64,000 nucleotides of DNA from Epilithonimonas mollis (GTDB lineage: Bacteria > Bacteroidota > Bacteroidia > Flavobacteriales > Weeksellaceae): assembly GCF_900142325.1 (NCBI RefSeq), contig NZ_FRAM01000001.1, forward strand, positions 558,001 through 622,000. The letters are read 5' to 3'. The notes below the pieces were generated by a model that saw only the letters and a program-made list of their open reading frames with translations, ran no database searches and was not told the DNA's origin. The first letter of the stretch is position 1. Every line of letters begins with the position of its first letter. Both the position numbers and the translations under genes were made by a program. This document shows, in pieces, positions 53,023 through 61,765 of this stretch.

Positions 53023-54648
53023 ATGAGTTCACTACAACAAACATTTAATGATATATTCAAAAAAGAAAATAACATCCCCGAAGAATACAAAGTTCCGGTC
53101 ATACATCAGCGGGAATATCTTCTGAATGGCGAATTAGTTCCATGGAATGGTGATGTTCAGGAAATTTATTCGCCGGTCTGTATTCCTACAGAAAACGGGT
53201 TGGAAAGAAAACTGCTCGGCAGCGTTCCAAGTATCGGCCCGAAAGAAGCTATGGATGTTCTGGATGCATGCGTAAAAGCTTATGACAACGGACTTGGAGA
53301 ATGGCCCACGATGTCTGTTGAAAACCGTATCAAATGTATGCAGAAGTTTGTTTACCTGATGATCAAAGAGCGTGACCTCATCATCAGACTTTTGATGTGG
53401 GAAATCGGGAAAACGTTGCCGGATTCTACAAAAGAATTTGACAGAACGGTAGATTATATCAACCAGACAATCGATGCACTTAAAGATCTGGACAGAGAAT
53501 CTTCCCGATTCCAGCAGGCTGAAGGAACTATTGCCCAAGTTAGAAGAGCACCGCTGGGTGTGGTATTGAGTATGGGTCCTTTCAACTATCCTCTGAATGA
53601 GATTTTTACCACTTTGATTCCGGCATTGATAATGGGGAATACAATTTTGTTCAAGTTACCAAAACATGGTGTTCTTGCGCATTATCCTTTATTGAAAGCA
53701 TTCCAGCAAGCCTTTCCGAAAGGAACTGTAAATACACTTTATGGAAAAGGATCAGAAATCATTACACCAATTATGGAAAGCGGAAAAGTCAACGTCTTGG
53801 CTTTCATCGGATCCAGCAAAGTGGCGAATGGACTGAAGAAGCTACATCCGAAAGTTAACCGTCTGAGAGCGATTCTCAGTCTTGATGCAAAGAATGCGGC
53901 CATCGTCACCAAAAATGCCAATCTGGATGTTGCTGTCAGCGAATGTATTCTGGGGTCGCTTTCATTCAACGGACAGAGATGCACCGCTCTGAAACTGATA
54001 TTCGTACAACAAGATGTTGCAGAGGAATTTACAAAAAAACTGACTGCTGCTGTTTCTGCTATGAAAGGCGGCCTGCCTTGGGAAAAAGATGTGAAGATCA
54101 CACCACTTCCTGAATTAAATAAACCAAATTATCTGAAAGAATGTCTCGATGATGCATTATCAAAAGGTGCAAAAATCCTGAACGAAAATGGGGGCTATAA
54201 TGAAGAATCTTTCTTTTTCCCTGCAGTTGTGTATCCTGTAAACAGCGATATGAAGCTATATCATGAAGAGCAGTTCGGACCAGTAATTCCAGTTGTCCCT
54301 TTTGAAACCATAGAAGAACCTATTGATTATCAAGTAAATGCCGATCACGGTATGCAGGTTAGCATTTTCAGTGAGGATGCTTTGGAAGTTTCTAAGCTCA
54401 TTGATCCTTTCGTAAATCTTGTCAGCCGGGTGAATATCAATTGCCAGGCACAGAGAGGTCCTGATGTGTTTCCTTTCACAGGAAGAAAAGACAGTGCAGA
54501 AGGAACTTTATCTGTTTTTGACGCATTGAGATCGTTCTCAATCCGCTCTCTTGTAGCGGCGAAAATCACCGATTCCAACAAAGAATTGCTGAATACGATT
54601 GTAAGAGATCACGATTCTAATTTCCTCAGTACGGATTATATTTTTTAG
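53023..54648 (+). CDS. NADP-dependent glyceraldehyde-3-phosphate dehydrogenase-like ALDH
   Basis: A 541-residue aldehyde dehydrogenase superfamily protein similar to GapN. The catalytic Cys320 lies in FNGQRCTALK. The general-base position, 34 residues earlier (Glu in the usual ELGGKD motif), holds Ser286 in LSLDAKNAAIV, and an Asp follows at 288. GSSKVANGL and MGPFNYPLNEI mark the NADP fold. The enzyme may oxidise glyceraldehyde-3-phosphate to 3-phosphoglycerate; the changed motif leaves the base uncertain. A terminator follows. Confidence 0.85.
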   Translation: MSSLQQTFNDIFKKENNIPEEYKVPVIHQREYLLNGELVPWNGDVQEIYSPVCIPTENGLERKLLGSVPSIGPKEAMDVLDACVKAYDNGLGEWPTMSVENRIKCMQKFVYLMIKERDLIIRLLMWEIGKTLPDSTKEFDRTVDYINQTIDALKDLDRESSRFQQAEGTIAQVRRAPLGVVLSMGPFNYPLNEIFTTLIPALIMGNTILFKLPKHGVLAHYPLLKAFQQAFPKGTVNTLYGKGSEIITPIMESGKVNVLAFIGSSKVANGLKKLHPKVNRLRAILSLDAKNAAIVTKNANLDVAVSECILGSLSFNGQRCTALKLIFVQQDVAEEFTKKLTAAVSAMKGGLPWEKDVKITPLPELNKPNYLKECLDDALSKGAKILNENGGYNEESFFFPAVVYPVNSDMKLYHEEQFGPVIPVVPFETIEEPIDYQVNADHGMQVSIFSEDALEVSKLIDPFVNLVSRVNINCQAQRGPDVFPFTGRKDSAEGTLSVFDALRSFSIRSLVAAKITDSNKELLNTIVRDHDSNFLSTDYIF

Positions 54649-54692
54649 TAACATAAATATACGAAAAGAGACTTTCCAGTCTGTAAATAAAG

Positions 54693-54719
54693 TCCGCAAT
54701 TCATTATTGCGGATTTTTT
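54693..54719 (+). terminator. terminator after the GapN-like gene
   Basis: TCCGCAAT (54693-54700) pairs with ATTGCGGA (54706-54713), followed by six T residues. Confidence 0.88.
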
Positions 54720-54842
54720 CATTAATAAAAATCAACCTGTTTTTCGGACAAAGTTTTAGCTATCCAAATAAAAACTAAAAGATTAAATTCTAAAATATTC
54801 CCAAAATTCCTGAATCGGATTTCAGTATTGCTTTTTTTGCAG

Positions 54843-54850
54843 TATTTTTG
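54843..54850 (+). promoter_or_regulatory. -7 box of the LptF/LptG gene
   Basis: TATTTTTG fits TAnnTTTG, with a leader of about 12 nt before the TTG start at 54868. No -33 TTG is present at the standard spacing. Confidence 0.5.
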
Positions 54851-54867
54851 AAGTCTAAATTTCTGAA

Positions 54868-56319
54868 TTGAAAAAATTAGATAAATATATCATCAAGACT
54901 TTTTTCGGGCCGTTTCTCTTCATTTTCAGTGTATTATTCTTCATTTTCATTGTGAATATAATCTGGACACAGATGTCACAGCTGACGGGAAAAGGTCTGA
55001 GTTACTGGGAAATCACGAAATTCCTTTTCTACCTGGGGATCAGCGTTATAAGCATGGTTTTACCGCTTACGATCCTGTTGTCTTCGATTATGACGTTCGG
55101 AGATTTCGGTGAGCGTTATGAGCTTGCAGCGATGAAGGCTGCAGGTATCTCTCTTGTCCGTGTCATGATGCCACTTTTTGTCACGGTCAGCCTTCTTTCC
55201 GTAGCGCTTTTCTTTTTTTCGAACAATATTATTCCCGACTTTCAGCGGAAGGCAAAGAATATGATGTTTAACATCATCTCATCCAAACCTGCGATCAACT
55301 TTACGCCGGGGGTTTTCATCGATCAGATTTCGGGTTACTCTGTCAAATTTGATAAAATATATGGGGAAAAAGGGGAAAAACTGGAAGGTGTTTTTCTTCA
55401 TAAAAATGCAAGTTCCTATGACGATCAGCAAACCATAATCGCTAAAAGCGGAAAGTTCGCACCGGCTGTAGACCGGAATTATCTCAAGCTGATTCTTTAT
55501 GATGGTTATGTTTTTACCGATGATATCTCCAATAAAAATTACAACGAACGCCTGAAGCAACCCAATCAGTCTGTGAGATTTGACAGCCTAGTAAACCATT
55601 TTGACATCAGCGAACTGATTAATAATGCCATCGAAAAAGAAAAGATCACGGATGATTACCGTTTTCAGAATTATGGAGAAGTTCAGCAAACTTTGGAAAA
55701 AAACAGAAAAGCGAACGTGGTCACACTCAACTCCATCGCTTCACCAATCATCTCTCAGACCAACAGCTATGTGGAATATATTGACAAGATCAAGACTAAG
55801 GATAAAATCACCCAGCCTTACAAAATCGACACTTTAAAAAATGAAAAAAAACTGGATGTCCTCTGGAATGCCTATAACAAAATCGAATCTCTGAAAACAG
55901 GCATAGATTCTAATGAAACAGGAATAAGAGATACTATAAAACAATATAACAAAATCGTGATCTACCAGCAGAGAATCATTTCATATTCCTTCACCTGCAT
56001 CATTTTCTTTCTGATCGGAGCCAGCCTCGGATCTATTATCCGTAAAGGCGGAATGGGATTGCCTGTGGTGATCGCCATTATCATTTTCATCATTTTCTAC
56101 GTCCTGAATCTCTCTGTAGAAAACCTGTCCTGGAAAGGAGCTCTCAATCCTTATCTTGCCACCTGGATTCCGAATATTGTTCTGTTTCCGTTCAGCGTCT
56201 GGTTGACTTACAAGGCACTGACAGACTCACAATTATTCGATATCGAAAAATACAAAGCGCTTTTCAAACCTTTTATTGAAAGATTTTCCAAACCAAAAGA
56301 ACATCAGCGTTATCAGTAA
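54868..56319 (+). CDS. LptF/LptG-family permease
   Basis: A 483-residue inner-membrane protein of the YjgP/YjgQ family that, with LptB, extracts lipopolysaccharide for transport to the outer membrane. Helices: LFIFSVLFFIFIVNIIW, ISVISMVLPLTILLSSIMTF, PLFVTVSLLSVALFFFS, then a periplasmic beta-jelly-roll-like region (about 130-340) and three C-terminal helices (SYSFTCIIFFLIGASLGSII, VVIAIIIFIIFYVLNL). Start codon TTG. It is unclear from this gene alone whether it is the F or G paralog. Confidence 0.9.
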   Translation: MKKLDKYIIKTFFGPFLFIFSVLFFIFIVNIIWTQMSQLTGKGLSYWEITKFLFYLGISVISMVLPLTILLSSIMTFGDFGERYELAAMKAAGISLVRVMMPLFVTVSLLSVALFFFSNNIIPDFQRKAKNMMFNIISSKPAINFTPGVFIDQISGYSVKFDKIYGEKGEKLEGVFLHKNASSYDDQQTIIAKSGKFAPAVDRNYLKLILYDGYVFTDDISNKNYNERLKQPNQSVRFDSLVNHFDISELINNAIEKEKITDDYRFQNYGEVQQTLEKNRKANVVTLNSIASPIISQTNSYVEYIDKIKTKDKITQPYKIDTLKNEKKLDVLWNAYNKIESLKTGIDSNETGIRDTIKQYNKIVIYQQRIISYSFTCIIFFLIGASLGSIIRKGGMGLPVVIAIIIFIIFYVLNLSVENLSWKGALNPYLATWIPNIVLFPFSVWLTYKALTDSQLFDIEKYKALFKPFIERFSKPKEHQRYQ

Positions 56320-56322
56320 AAT

Positions 56323-56356
56323 AAAACCTCTGAGAATGACTTTTCAGAGGTTTTTT
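56323..56356. terminator. terminator between lptF/G and cinA
   Basis: An 11-bp stem (AAACCTCTGA with TCAGAGGTTT, with extra A/T pairs) around a 10-nt loop, flanked by T-run on the right and A-run on the left, serving both converging genes. Confidence 0.85.
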
Positions 56357-56375
56357 ATCTTTATTCAGAAAAATA

Positions 56376-56882
56376 TCAGACGCTTATCGGCAAAGGGTGT
56401 TTTTTGACCTCACAACGCAGATTGCTTAAGATACATTCTGTAAAGTAATTCTGTGCATCCAAAGCTTTTGTGAGAGGATGCAGCTCTATCTTATCAGAAA
56501 GGACAACCTCCCCACGATAGGAAATACTGTAATAGGCAAAAATCTCGTGTCCTGATTCCGGAACAGGTGTTGCGTAACCAGTGGTGGCAATAGACCAGTC
56601 TGATCCAAATTTTTCAGCCACATTCAGAGCCATGATTTCCGTAACAGTCTGCGAAACGCAGTTTACTGCTTTTGCTTCCTCTGCATCGATGTCAAGAAGC
56701 TTTACTTTTTCTTCCAAGGTATAAGCGGTCAATCCTCTAAAGAAAAACTGAGATGCTTCCGGCATCTGCGAGAAAGCCAGCTGCACAAACCCCGATGTGA
56801 CACTTTCTGCTATAGAAATGGTTTCATTCCTGTCCAGCAGATAGTAACTGATTTTTTCTAATAATATTTTTGGGAATTGCAT
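56376..56882 (-). CDS. CinA-type nicotinamide-nucleotide amidohydrolase (PncC-like)
   Basis: A 168-residue protein equal to the C-terminal domain of CinA. ISIAESVTSGFVQLAFSQM carries the catalytic serine, and SIATTGYATP is the second conserved strand (classical GIAGP is altered). PncC hydrolyses nicotinamide mononucleotide to nicotinate mononucleotide and ammonia, recycling NAD. With pnuC 43 kb upstream it hints at NAD salvage, but they are not linked. Confidence 0.85.
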   Translation of the reverse strand: MQFPKILLEKISYYLLDRNETISIAESVTSGFVQLAFSQMPEASQFFFRGLTAYTLEEKVKLLDIDAEEAKAVNCVSQTVTEIMALNVAEKFGSDWSIATTGYATPVPESGHEIFAYYSISYRGEVVLSDKIELHPLTKALDAQNYFTECILSNLRCEVKKHPLPISV

Positions 56883-56959
56883 AAGATTTTGTTTAGGTAT
56901 TTTAATTTTCTATTTCAGTCCAGTAATCTGACCCTAACAAAAGTTCTGCCAGTATTATG

Positions 56960-57259
56960 CTAAATCAAAACATTAACATATTTTTCGAGATATTGAAAAT
57001 CTTCTTTCTTTTTAATATCAAGATGAAACATCACCTGCAAAGGATCTTTGACTCCAATACTTTCCAGAGCATCAAAACTTGCTATAGAAGCATAGATTTT
57101 AGTGATTTTCAGATTATCCAGTATCACAAACAACAGAAATATGTTATGGCTGATTTCTTTAGCGTAAACACAGGCTCCTTTTTCAAATTTTTTTCCGGTG
57201 TTTACAATTTTTACAAAACGTTCGTACCTGAGAGAATTCTGTAGTTTTTCACAGTTCAT
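56960..57259 (-). CDS. small conserved hypothetical protein
   Basis: A 99-residue protein (MNCEKLQNSLRYERFVKIVN) that I judge real because it reads as a compact alpha/beta protein with VYAKEISHNIFLLFVILDNLKI and KDPLQVMFHLDIKKKEDF. The overlapping plus-strand frame is poor in structure. Function unknown. Upstream is a Crp/Fnr gene in the same direction, 120 nt away. Confidence 0.6.
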   Translation of the reverse strand: MNCEKLQNSLRYERFVKIVNTGKKFEKGACVYAKEISHNIFLLFVILDNLKITKIYASIASFDALESIGVKDPLQVMFHLDIKKKEDFQYLEKYVNVLI

Positions 57260-57379
57260 AGTATAATTTTAGAGTTGGACGATGCTCAGAAATTATGTTC
57301 TGATCAAGATATGGGTTTAAAATTTAACCAAATCTACATCGTATGGCTTTTAAAATTTTATGACTGGAATCATATACCA

Positions 57380-57976
57380 TCAATACAATATTTTTCGGTT
57401 TTTGATCCTAAGAATTTTTTTCTTTTCCATTGTTTTAAGTGTTCTGATAGTTGTTTCCACGCAAAGTCCTGTCAAATTTGCCATCTGCTGTCTGGTTAAA
57501 GGAATTTGATAGCAAAACTTCTCCTCTACCTCATGGGAATTTTTGAGGTAATCCATCAGGATTTTCAGTTTTGAAGCCGGGCTCTTAGAACAAAGATTCA
57601 TTGTCATTACCTGTTTGAAATACAGACTTTCGGAGATAAATTTGTTGATATCTATCCAGACATCCGGATATTTTTCCAGCAGCCGGAAGAATTTTGGCTT
57701 CGACAACTTTATAATACTACACAATCTTGTTGCGATAGCATTAACAGGATATTTTTTATCCATAAAAAGAAGAGATTCTCCAATACTTTGTCCCTTTTCA
57801 AGAATATTCTGGAGAATCTCTTTTCCTTCCTCGCTGTAATTATTAAGCTTTACCTCGCCATCGATAATCTGGTAATAGTAACCTGGGACATCACCTTCTG
57901 AAAAGATAATTTCGGAAACATTGTAAGTATCAACTTCCGCTCCCATTGCCCGTAAAATGCTTTCTTTTATAATCAT
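57380..57976 (-). CDS. Crp/Fnr-family transcriptional regulator
   Basis: A 198-residue regulator: the cNMP-binding jelly roll (IIFSEGDVPGYYYQIIDGEVKLN, KGQSIGESLLFMDKKYPVNAIATR) and a winged-helix domain at the end (IPLTRQQMANLTGLCVETTIRTLKTMEKKKIL). No cysteine cluster for an iron-sulfur centre is visible. Starts at ATG 57976 rather than one 45 nt upstream. Unlike the shorter protein at 27002, the recognition helix and the following wing are complete. Confidence 0.92.
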   Translation of the reverse strand: MIIKESILRAMGAEVDTYNVSEIIFSEGDVPGYYYQIIDGEVKLNNYSEEGKEILQNILEKGQSIGESLLFMDKKYPVNAIATRLCSIIKLSKPKFFRLLEKYPDVWIDINKFISESLYFKQVMTMNLCSKSPASKLKILMDYLKNSHEVEEKFCYQIPLTRQQMANLTGLCVETTIRTLKTMEKKKILRIKNRKILY

Positions 57977-58081
57977 AATAAAGTGTCTAAATTTTCTTAT
58001 GATTTTAGAATTCTTCCACAAATTGTGAAACCAGGAGAAAATATGTAATTTAACGTCTAGGTCTGATGTAACTCCAGCATA

Positions 58082-58288
58082 TTAACGTCTCTGGACAGAG
58101 TCGATACGTGTTGTTGCAGTATCGTTTCTCATAGCGCTTGTATCTGGAGTGGCCAAACCATTTGTTGTGGTGCTATCCTGATTCATTGTGCTGGAATCAA
58201 TACCACTATTCTGATAACTTGTGTCTTTTTTCGAACAACTTAATCCCAGAAATGCAATTCCGAGAAGGGTAAACATAAAATTTTTCAT
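58082..58288 (-). CDS. small lipoprotein
   Basis: A 68-residue protein with a lipoprotein signal (MKNFMFTLLGIAFLGLSC, Cys18) and a disordered tail rich in Ser, Thr, Asp and Asn (SSTMNQDSTTTNG). A cell-envelope lipoprotein of unknown role. Upstream is the long AT-rich intergenic region. Confidence 0.75.
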   Translation of the reverse strand: MKNFMFTLLGIAFLGLSCSKKDTSYQNSGIDSSTMNQDSTTTNGLATPDTSAMRNDTATTRIDSVQRR

Positions 58289-58632
58289 AACAATTATTTT
58301 TTTTAGATTTTAATATGAACCACCAATAATCATTCCATAAAACATAATCATATTTGTTAAATAGTTACAATAAATCATATTTATTGAATATTAAATAAAT
58401 AAAAATTAATTTTAACATCAATAAATTAACAATAATAAAATTAAAAAAACAGTTTAGATAAGTCTGTAAAAAGGGGGAACTTACAATTAAATGAATTGTA
58501 TTCAATTCAATTAATTGTAAGCATTATAAATTTAATATTATATTTATTTTTAATTTTTTTTTATATTTTAATTAACTGATATTTAAATAATAAAAACACA
58601 AAAAGAAAATGACAAATAACAAAACCTAGCGT
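58289..58632. promoter_or_regulatory. AT-rich intergenic region with a long palindrome
   Basis: This 344-nt region between two divergent lipoprotein genes contains a 42-nt palindrome (58480-58521, described separately) and otherwise only runs of A and T. No clear TAnnTTTG box, tRNA, or reading frame is visible. Confidence 0.55.
58480..58521. repeat. long AT-rich palindrome
   Basis: CTTACAATTAA (58480-58490) pairs with TTAATTGTAAG (58511-58521), a single A-A mismatch follows, then TGAATTG pairs with CAATTCA around a TATT loop. In RNA this is an 18-bp stem with one mismatch, lacking a T-run, so it is not a normal terminator. It lies 111 nt upstream of the plus-strand lipoprotein gene. Confidence 0.75.
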
Positions 58633-59178
58633 ATGAAAAAAATAATTTTGTCTTTTTGCGCCATTGCTGTTTTACAATCCTGCATTGTTTCTACAGCTGC
58701 AAAAGCAGTTAAAGGTGTTGCAAAAGTTAGCTATAAAGCCGTAAAAGGAACCGTAAAAGGCGTCAGCTGGGCAGTAAGCAAAACCAATGGGAAAATAGAT
58801 GAAGACCGCATCGACGGAACCTGGAAAGTCGTTGGTGTCTATAAAGGTTCATTTGAGACTTTTACCAACGATCAAAACCCCGACACTTCTTTTGAAAGTG
58901 AATGCACTGATGGTTTTGATCAGATTATATTCAATGCCAGGAAGTCAAAATTCCGGCAGGTGCATTGCGGCACAGAGAAAGAAGACTGGCAAAAATATGA
59001 CTTTGAATTCGGGAAAAATCCTTTAACCAAAGAAAAGGAAAACTACATCGAATATAATTCTAATAATTACATCTCTATCATTGACATCAATAGTAAAACT
59101 ATGATTCTGGAAGGCAATCTGATGCCCAAACTGGCATTTTCCGGCGGAAAACTATACTTATTGGAAAAAGTAAATTAA
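58633..59178 (+). CDS. lipocalin-like lipoprotein
   Basis: A 181-residue lipoprotein with a lipobox (AVLQSC, Cys17), an amphipathic helix rich in Lys and Ala/Val (KAVKGVAKVSYKAVKGTVK), then a single-domain lipocalin-like barrel (DGTWKVVGVYKG, DQIIFNARKSKFRQVH, NSKTMILEGN). It may bind lipid or another hydrophobic ligand in the envelope. The downstream S41 peptidase may be cotranscribed, 78 nt later. Confidence 0.78.
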   Translation: MKKIILSFCAIAVLQSCIVSTAAKAVKGVAKVSYKAVKGTVKGVSWAVSKTNGKIDEDRIDGTWKVVGVYKGSFETFTNDQNPDTSFESECTDGFDQIIFNARKSKFRQVHCGTEKEDWQKYDFEFGKNPLTKEKENYIEYNSNNYISIIDINSKTMILEGNLMPKLAFSGGKLYLLEKVN

Positions 59179-59256
59179 AAACTTAGCATATGTAAAATTT
59201 AAATTTAGAATTTTGAGTAATAAATTCAAATAAACCGAGTAAAAACCAAAATAACT

Positions 59257-60324
59257 ATGCAACATATAAAAATAATCAGCCAAAAATTATGTTTTATTTC
59301 TTCTTTCTTGCTAATAACCCTGAGTATCTTCTGTTCTCCGGTTCATGCACAGATGCCGGATTCTGTCCGTGTGCATCTTGATTCATGTTTTTCCATTCTG
59401 AAAGAAAACTCCCTCTACACCAATCGTGTGGACTGGAACACTACACGCAAGAAAGTATTTGAAAAAGCAAAAACAGCAAAAAATAAATCGGACGCATTTG
59501 AAGCTATGAAAATTGCCTTTGATGCTTTAGGAGATATGCACGCCGCATATTATCATCTTGATAAGTCCTACATTTTGGAGAATAAAAAACTTATCAGCAG
59601 ATATTCTGATTCCATCAAAGCCGGATGGAAAAGCGGACCACGCATTGAAGGTAAAATGATTGGAACCACAGCTTACCTCCGTGTTCCCTATATTGGCGTT
59701 ACTAAGCAGGAACAAATAGAAAGTTATGGAAATTGGATTTATAAGGAAGTGAGTCAGCTGAAGAGTCAGAATCCAAAAGCATGGATCATTGACCTCCGAT
59801 TAAACGGCGGCGGGAACATACGTCCGATGCTTGCAGGATTGGCACCATTTTTCAAAGACGGAATTATAAGCTATTACATCAATAATAAAGGAAAATCTGA
59901 AGATAAATCTTCTTTCAAAGGAGGCGATTTTCTTATGGACGGAGAGATACAGGCTCATATCAAGAATAAAATTACCAGCTTTCCTGATGCGAAAGTAGCA
60001 GTACTTGTTGGTCCCGGCACAGGCAGTTCAGGAGAGATTACTGCAGCGGTTTTCAGTAAAAGAAGCAATACTGTCCTTTTAGGAGATGACACGGCCGGTC
60101 TTGCGAACGCTACAAACGGTTTTGTTTTCAATGACAATAAAACCTATTTCCGTATGTCTAACGCTTATATCGCAGATTCTAATAAGAAAAAATTTCCGGA
60201 AATTATAAAACCAGATATCTATGTCAAGGATCAGGAAAGCTTTAACAATATCAGCAATGATCCTGCTGTTCAAAAAGCAATTGACTATCTGAAACAGAAA
60301 AACAGCATGAATAAATTACCCTAA
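59257..60324 (+). CDS. S41 family serine peptidase
   Basis: A 355-residue secreted protease with a signal peptide (SPVHAQ) and the C-terminal-processing protease fold: AWIIDLRLNGGGNIRPMLAGL, then GPGTGSSGEITAAVF with the catalytic serine and SKRSNTVLLGDDTAGLANA following. No PDZ domain is visible between signal and catalytic domain, so it is a short form. Cleaves periplasmic substrates; which ones is unknown. A bidirectional hairpin and the tRNA-Ser gene lie downstream. Confidence 0.86.
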   Translation: MQHIKIISQKLCFISSFLLITLSIFCSPVHAQMPDSVRVHLDSCFSILKENSLYTNRVDWNTTRKKVFEKAKTAKNKSDAFEAMKIAFDALGDMHAAYYHLDKSYILENKKLISRYSDSIKAGWKSGPRIEGKMIGTTAYLRVPYIGVTKQEQIESYGNWIYKEVSQLKSQNPKAWIIDLRLNGGGNIRPMLAGLAPFFKDGIISYYINNKGKSEDKSSFKGGDFLMDGEIQAHIKNKITSFPDAKVAVLVGPGTGSSGEITAAVFSKRSNTVLLGDDTAGLANATNGFVFNDNKTYFRMSNAYIADSNKKKFPEIIKPDIYVKDQESFNNISNDPAVQKAIDYLKQKNSMNKLP

Positions 60325-60354
60325 ATAAAAATTCATTTCTATCTATAAATAAAA

Positions 60355-60382
60355 AAACGTTCAGAATATTCTGAACGTTTTG
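60355..60382. terminator. bidirectional terminator between S41 gene and tRNA
   Basis: AACGTTTCAGAAT and ATTCTGAACGTT pair with one bulged base, flanked by runs of A and T, so it can end transcription from the tRNA on the minus strand and from the peptidase gene. Confidence 0.8.
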
Positions 60383-60388
60383 ATTTGC

Positions 60389-60475
60389 AGAGAGGAAGGG
60401 ATTCGAACCCTCGATACAGTTACCCGTATACTACCTTTCCAGGGTAGCTCCTTCAACCACTCGGACACCTCTCTA
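60389..60475 (-). tRNA. tRNA-Ser (GGA)
   Basis: An 87-nt class II tRNA. The acceptor AGAGAGG pairs with CCTCTCT, the anticodon arm reads CTACC-CTGGAAA-GGTAG with anticodon GGA, a long variable arm is present, and the T loop is TTCGAAT. The discriminator base is G. CCA is not encoded. Confidence 0.93.
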
Positions 60476-60521
60476 ATTGAGGTTGCAAATATAATGAAAT
60501 ATCTGAAATCTCAAAAGAATA

Positions 60522-61538
60522 TTAAAAGTCTTCTGTGATTTCTCCACAAATATTTTCCCCAAAAATCTCTGAAAAATTTTTATCATACGCCGGGTTACCA
60601 AGAATATGCATCACTTTTGTGATGGCCGCTTCCGCTGTCATGTCTTTCCCGCTGATAGCACCGATCTGAGTAAAAACATTACTGTTGCTATATTTTCCGA
60701 AATTGATTCCACCAGATATACACTGGCTGATTACCACAATTTCGATCCTGCGTTCCCTAAGTTGCTGGAGGACAGACTTGGTTTTATCACTGTTAAAGAT
60801 GGTTCCTGAGCCGAAAACCTGCAAAACAATAGCTTCCGGCGTTTTGAGTTCCAATAAGGATTCAAATTTCATTCCCGGGAAGATTCTGTAAAACAAAACA
60901 TTTTCATTGAGATAAGTATCCAATTCAAATTCGCCATTTGGTTTATGAAGTAAATCTTTTTCGATGTTAAGATGAACACCTGATTGCCCAAGAATAGGAT
61001 AATTCGGACTTTGATAAGCATCAAAAAACTCAGCGGAATATTTCAAACTTCGGTTTCCACGCAACAGTTTATATTCAAAATAAACCGCAACTTCTTTTAT
61101 GACCGTTTCATCATTTTCATAAAGACTGGCGTAATAAAGACTTGTTAAAAGATTTTCTTTCGCATCAGTTCGCAAATCTCCAATTGGTAACTGAGAACCT
61201 GTCAGTATCACTGGTTTTCCTAGGTTTTTCAACATAAAACTAAGCGCAGAAGCTGTGTAAGACATGGTATCTGTGCCATGAAGAATCAGAAAACCATCAA
61301 AAGCATGGTAATTTTTATGAATCCATTCTGCGATCAGCCGCCATTCTTTCGGGCCCATGTCGGAAGAATCTACAGGATTTTCAAACGGATGAACCGAAAC
61401 TTCACATTCCAGTAGATTCATTTCCGGGATTCTTTTGAAAATCGTGGAGAAATCAAACGGGACAAGACTTCCCGTTGCATAATCTTTTTCCATCCCTATG
61501 GTTCCGCCGGTGTAGATAAGCAGGACTTTTCTTTTCAT
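60522..61538 (-). CDS. ansA: type I L-asparaginase
   Basis: A 338-residue cytoplasmic hydrolase converting asparagine to aspartate and ammonia. The first catalytic loop LIYTGGTIGM has Thr13, the second HGTDTMSYTASALSFML has Thr and Asp of the triad, and SQLPIGDLRTDAKENL follows. Length and the order of motifs fit the type I (AnsA) group; no signal peptide. One repeat element lies upstream. Confidence 0.93.
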   Translation of the reverse strand: MKRKVLLIYTGGTIGMEKDYATGSLVPFDFSTIFKRIPEMNLLECEVSVHPFENPVDSSDMGPKEWRLIAEWIHKNYHAFDGFLILHGTDTMSYTASALSFMLKNLGKPVILTGSQLPIGDLRTDAKENLLTSLYYASLYENDETVIKEVAVYFEYKLLRGNRSLKYSAEFFDAYQSPNYPILGQSGVHLNIEKDLLHKPNGEFELDTYLNENVLFYRIFPGMKFESLLELKTPEAIVLQVFGSGTIFNSDKTKSVLQQLRERRIEIVVISQCISGGINFGKYSNSNVFTQIGAISGKDMTAEAAITKVMHILGNPAYDKNFSEIFGENICGEITEDF

Positions 61539-61567
61539 AGACTGATATTGATTCGAAGGTGTAAACT

Positions 61568-61670
61568 GCAGCCAACTTCGACTTCGCTCAGCGTAAACAT
61601 TTTGAATGTAGCTCTTTTTCTTTTTGCTAAAAAAGAAAAAAATCGGGAGTGGAAGGCGGATTAAGCTGCC
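61568..61670. repeat. dispersed intergenic repeat, class B copy 2
   Basis: Begins GCAGCC, ends AGCTGCC, contains AGCTCTTTTT and a GGGAGTGGAAGGCGG core as at 3792-3870. Its first part includes CTTCGACTTCGCTCAG, similar to a sequence near 14565 in reverse. It lies between ansA and the serA terminator. Confidence 0.6.
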
Positions 61671-61714
61671 ATAAAAATTCTCAGCAAAAGTAAAATTTTA
61701 ATCTGAATCAGGAA

Positions 61715-61743
61715 AATAAAAAACACCCGTTGAAAAACGGGTA
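61715..61743 (-). terminator. terminator of serA
   Basis: On the minus strand, ACCCGTT and AACGGGT pair around an AAAA-type loop, followed by a T-run (TGTTTTTTATTT). Confidence 0.82.
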
Positions 61744-61765
61744 TTAATCATATATTTAAGTTAAA

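Noticed and set aside
56957-57244. 95-residue plus-strand frame opposite the small conserved gene
   Set aside because: Composition is that of an antisense shadow; the minus-strand product is the better protein.
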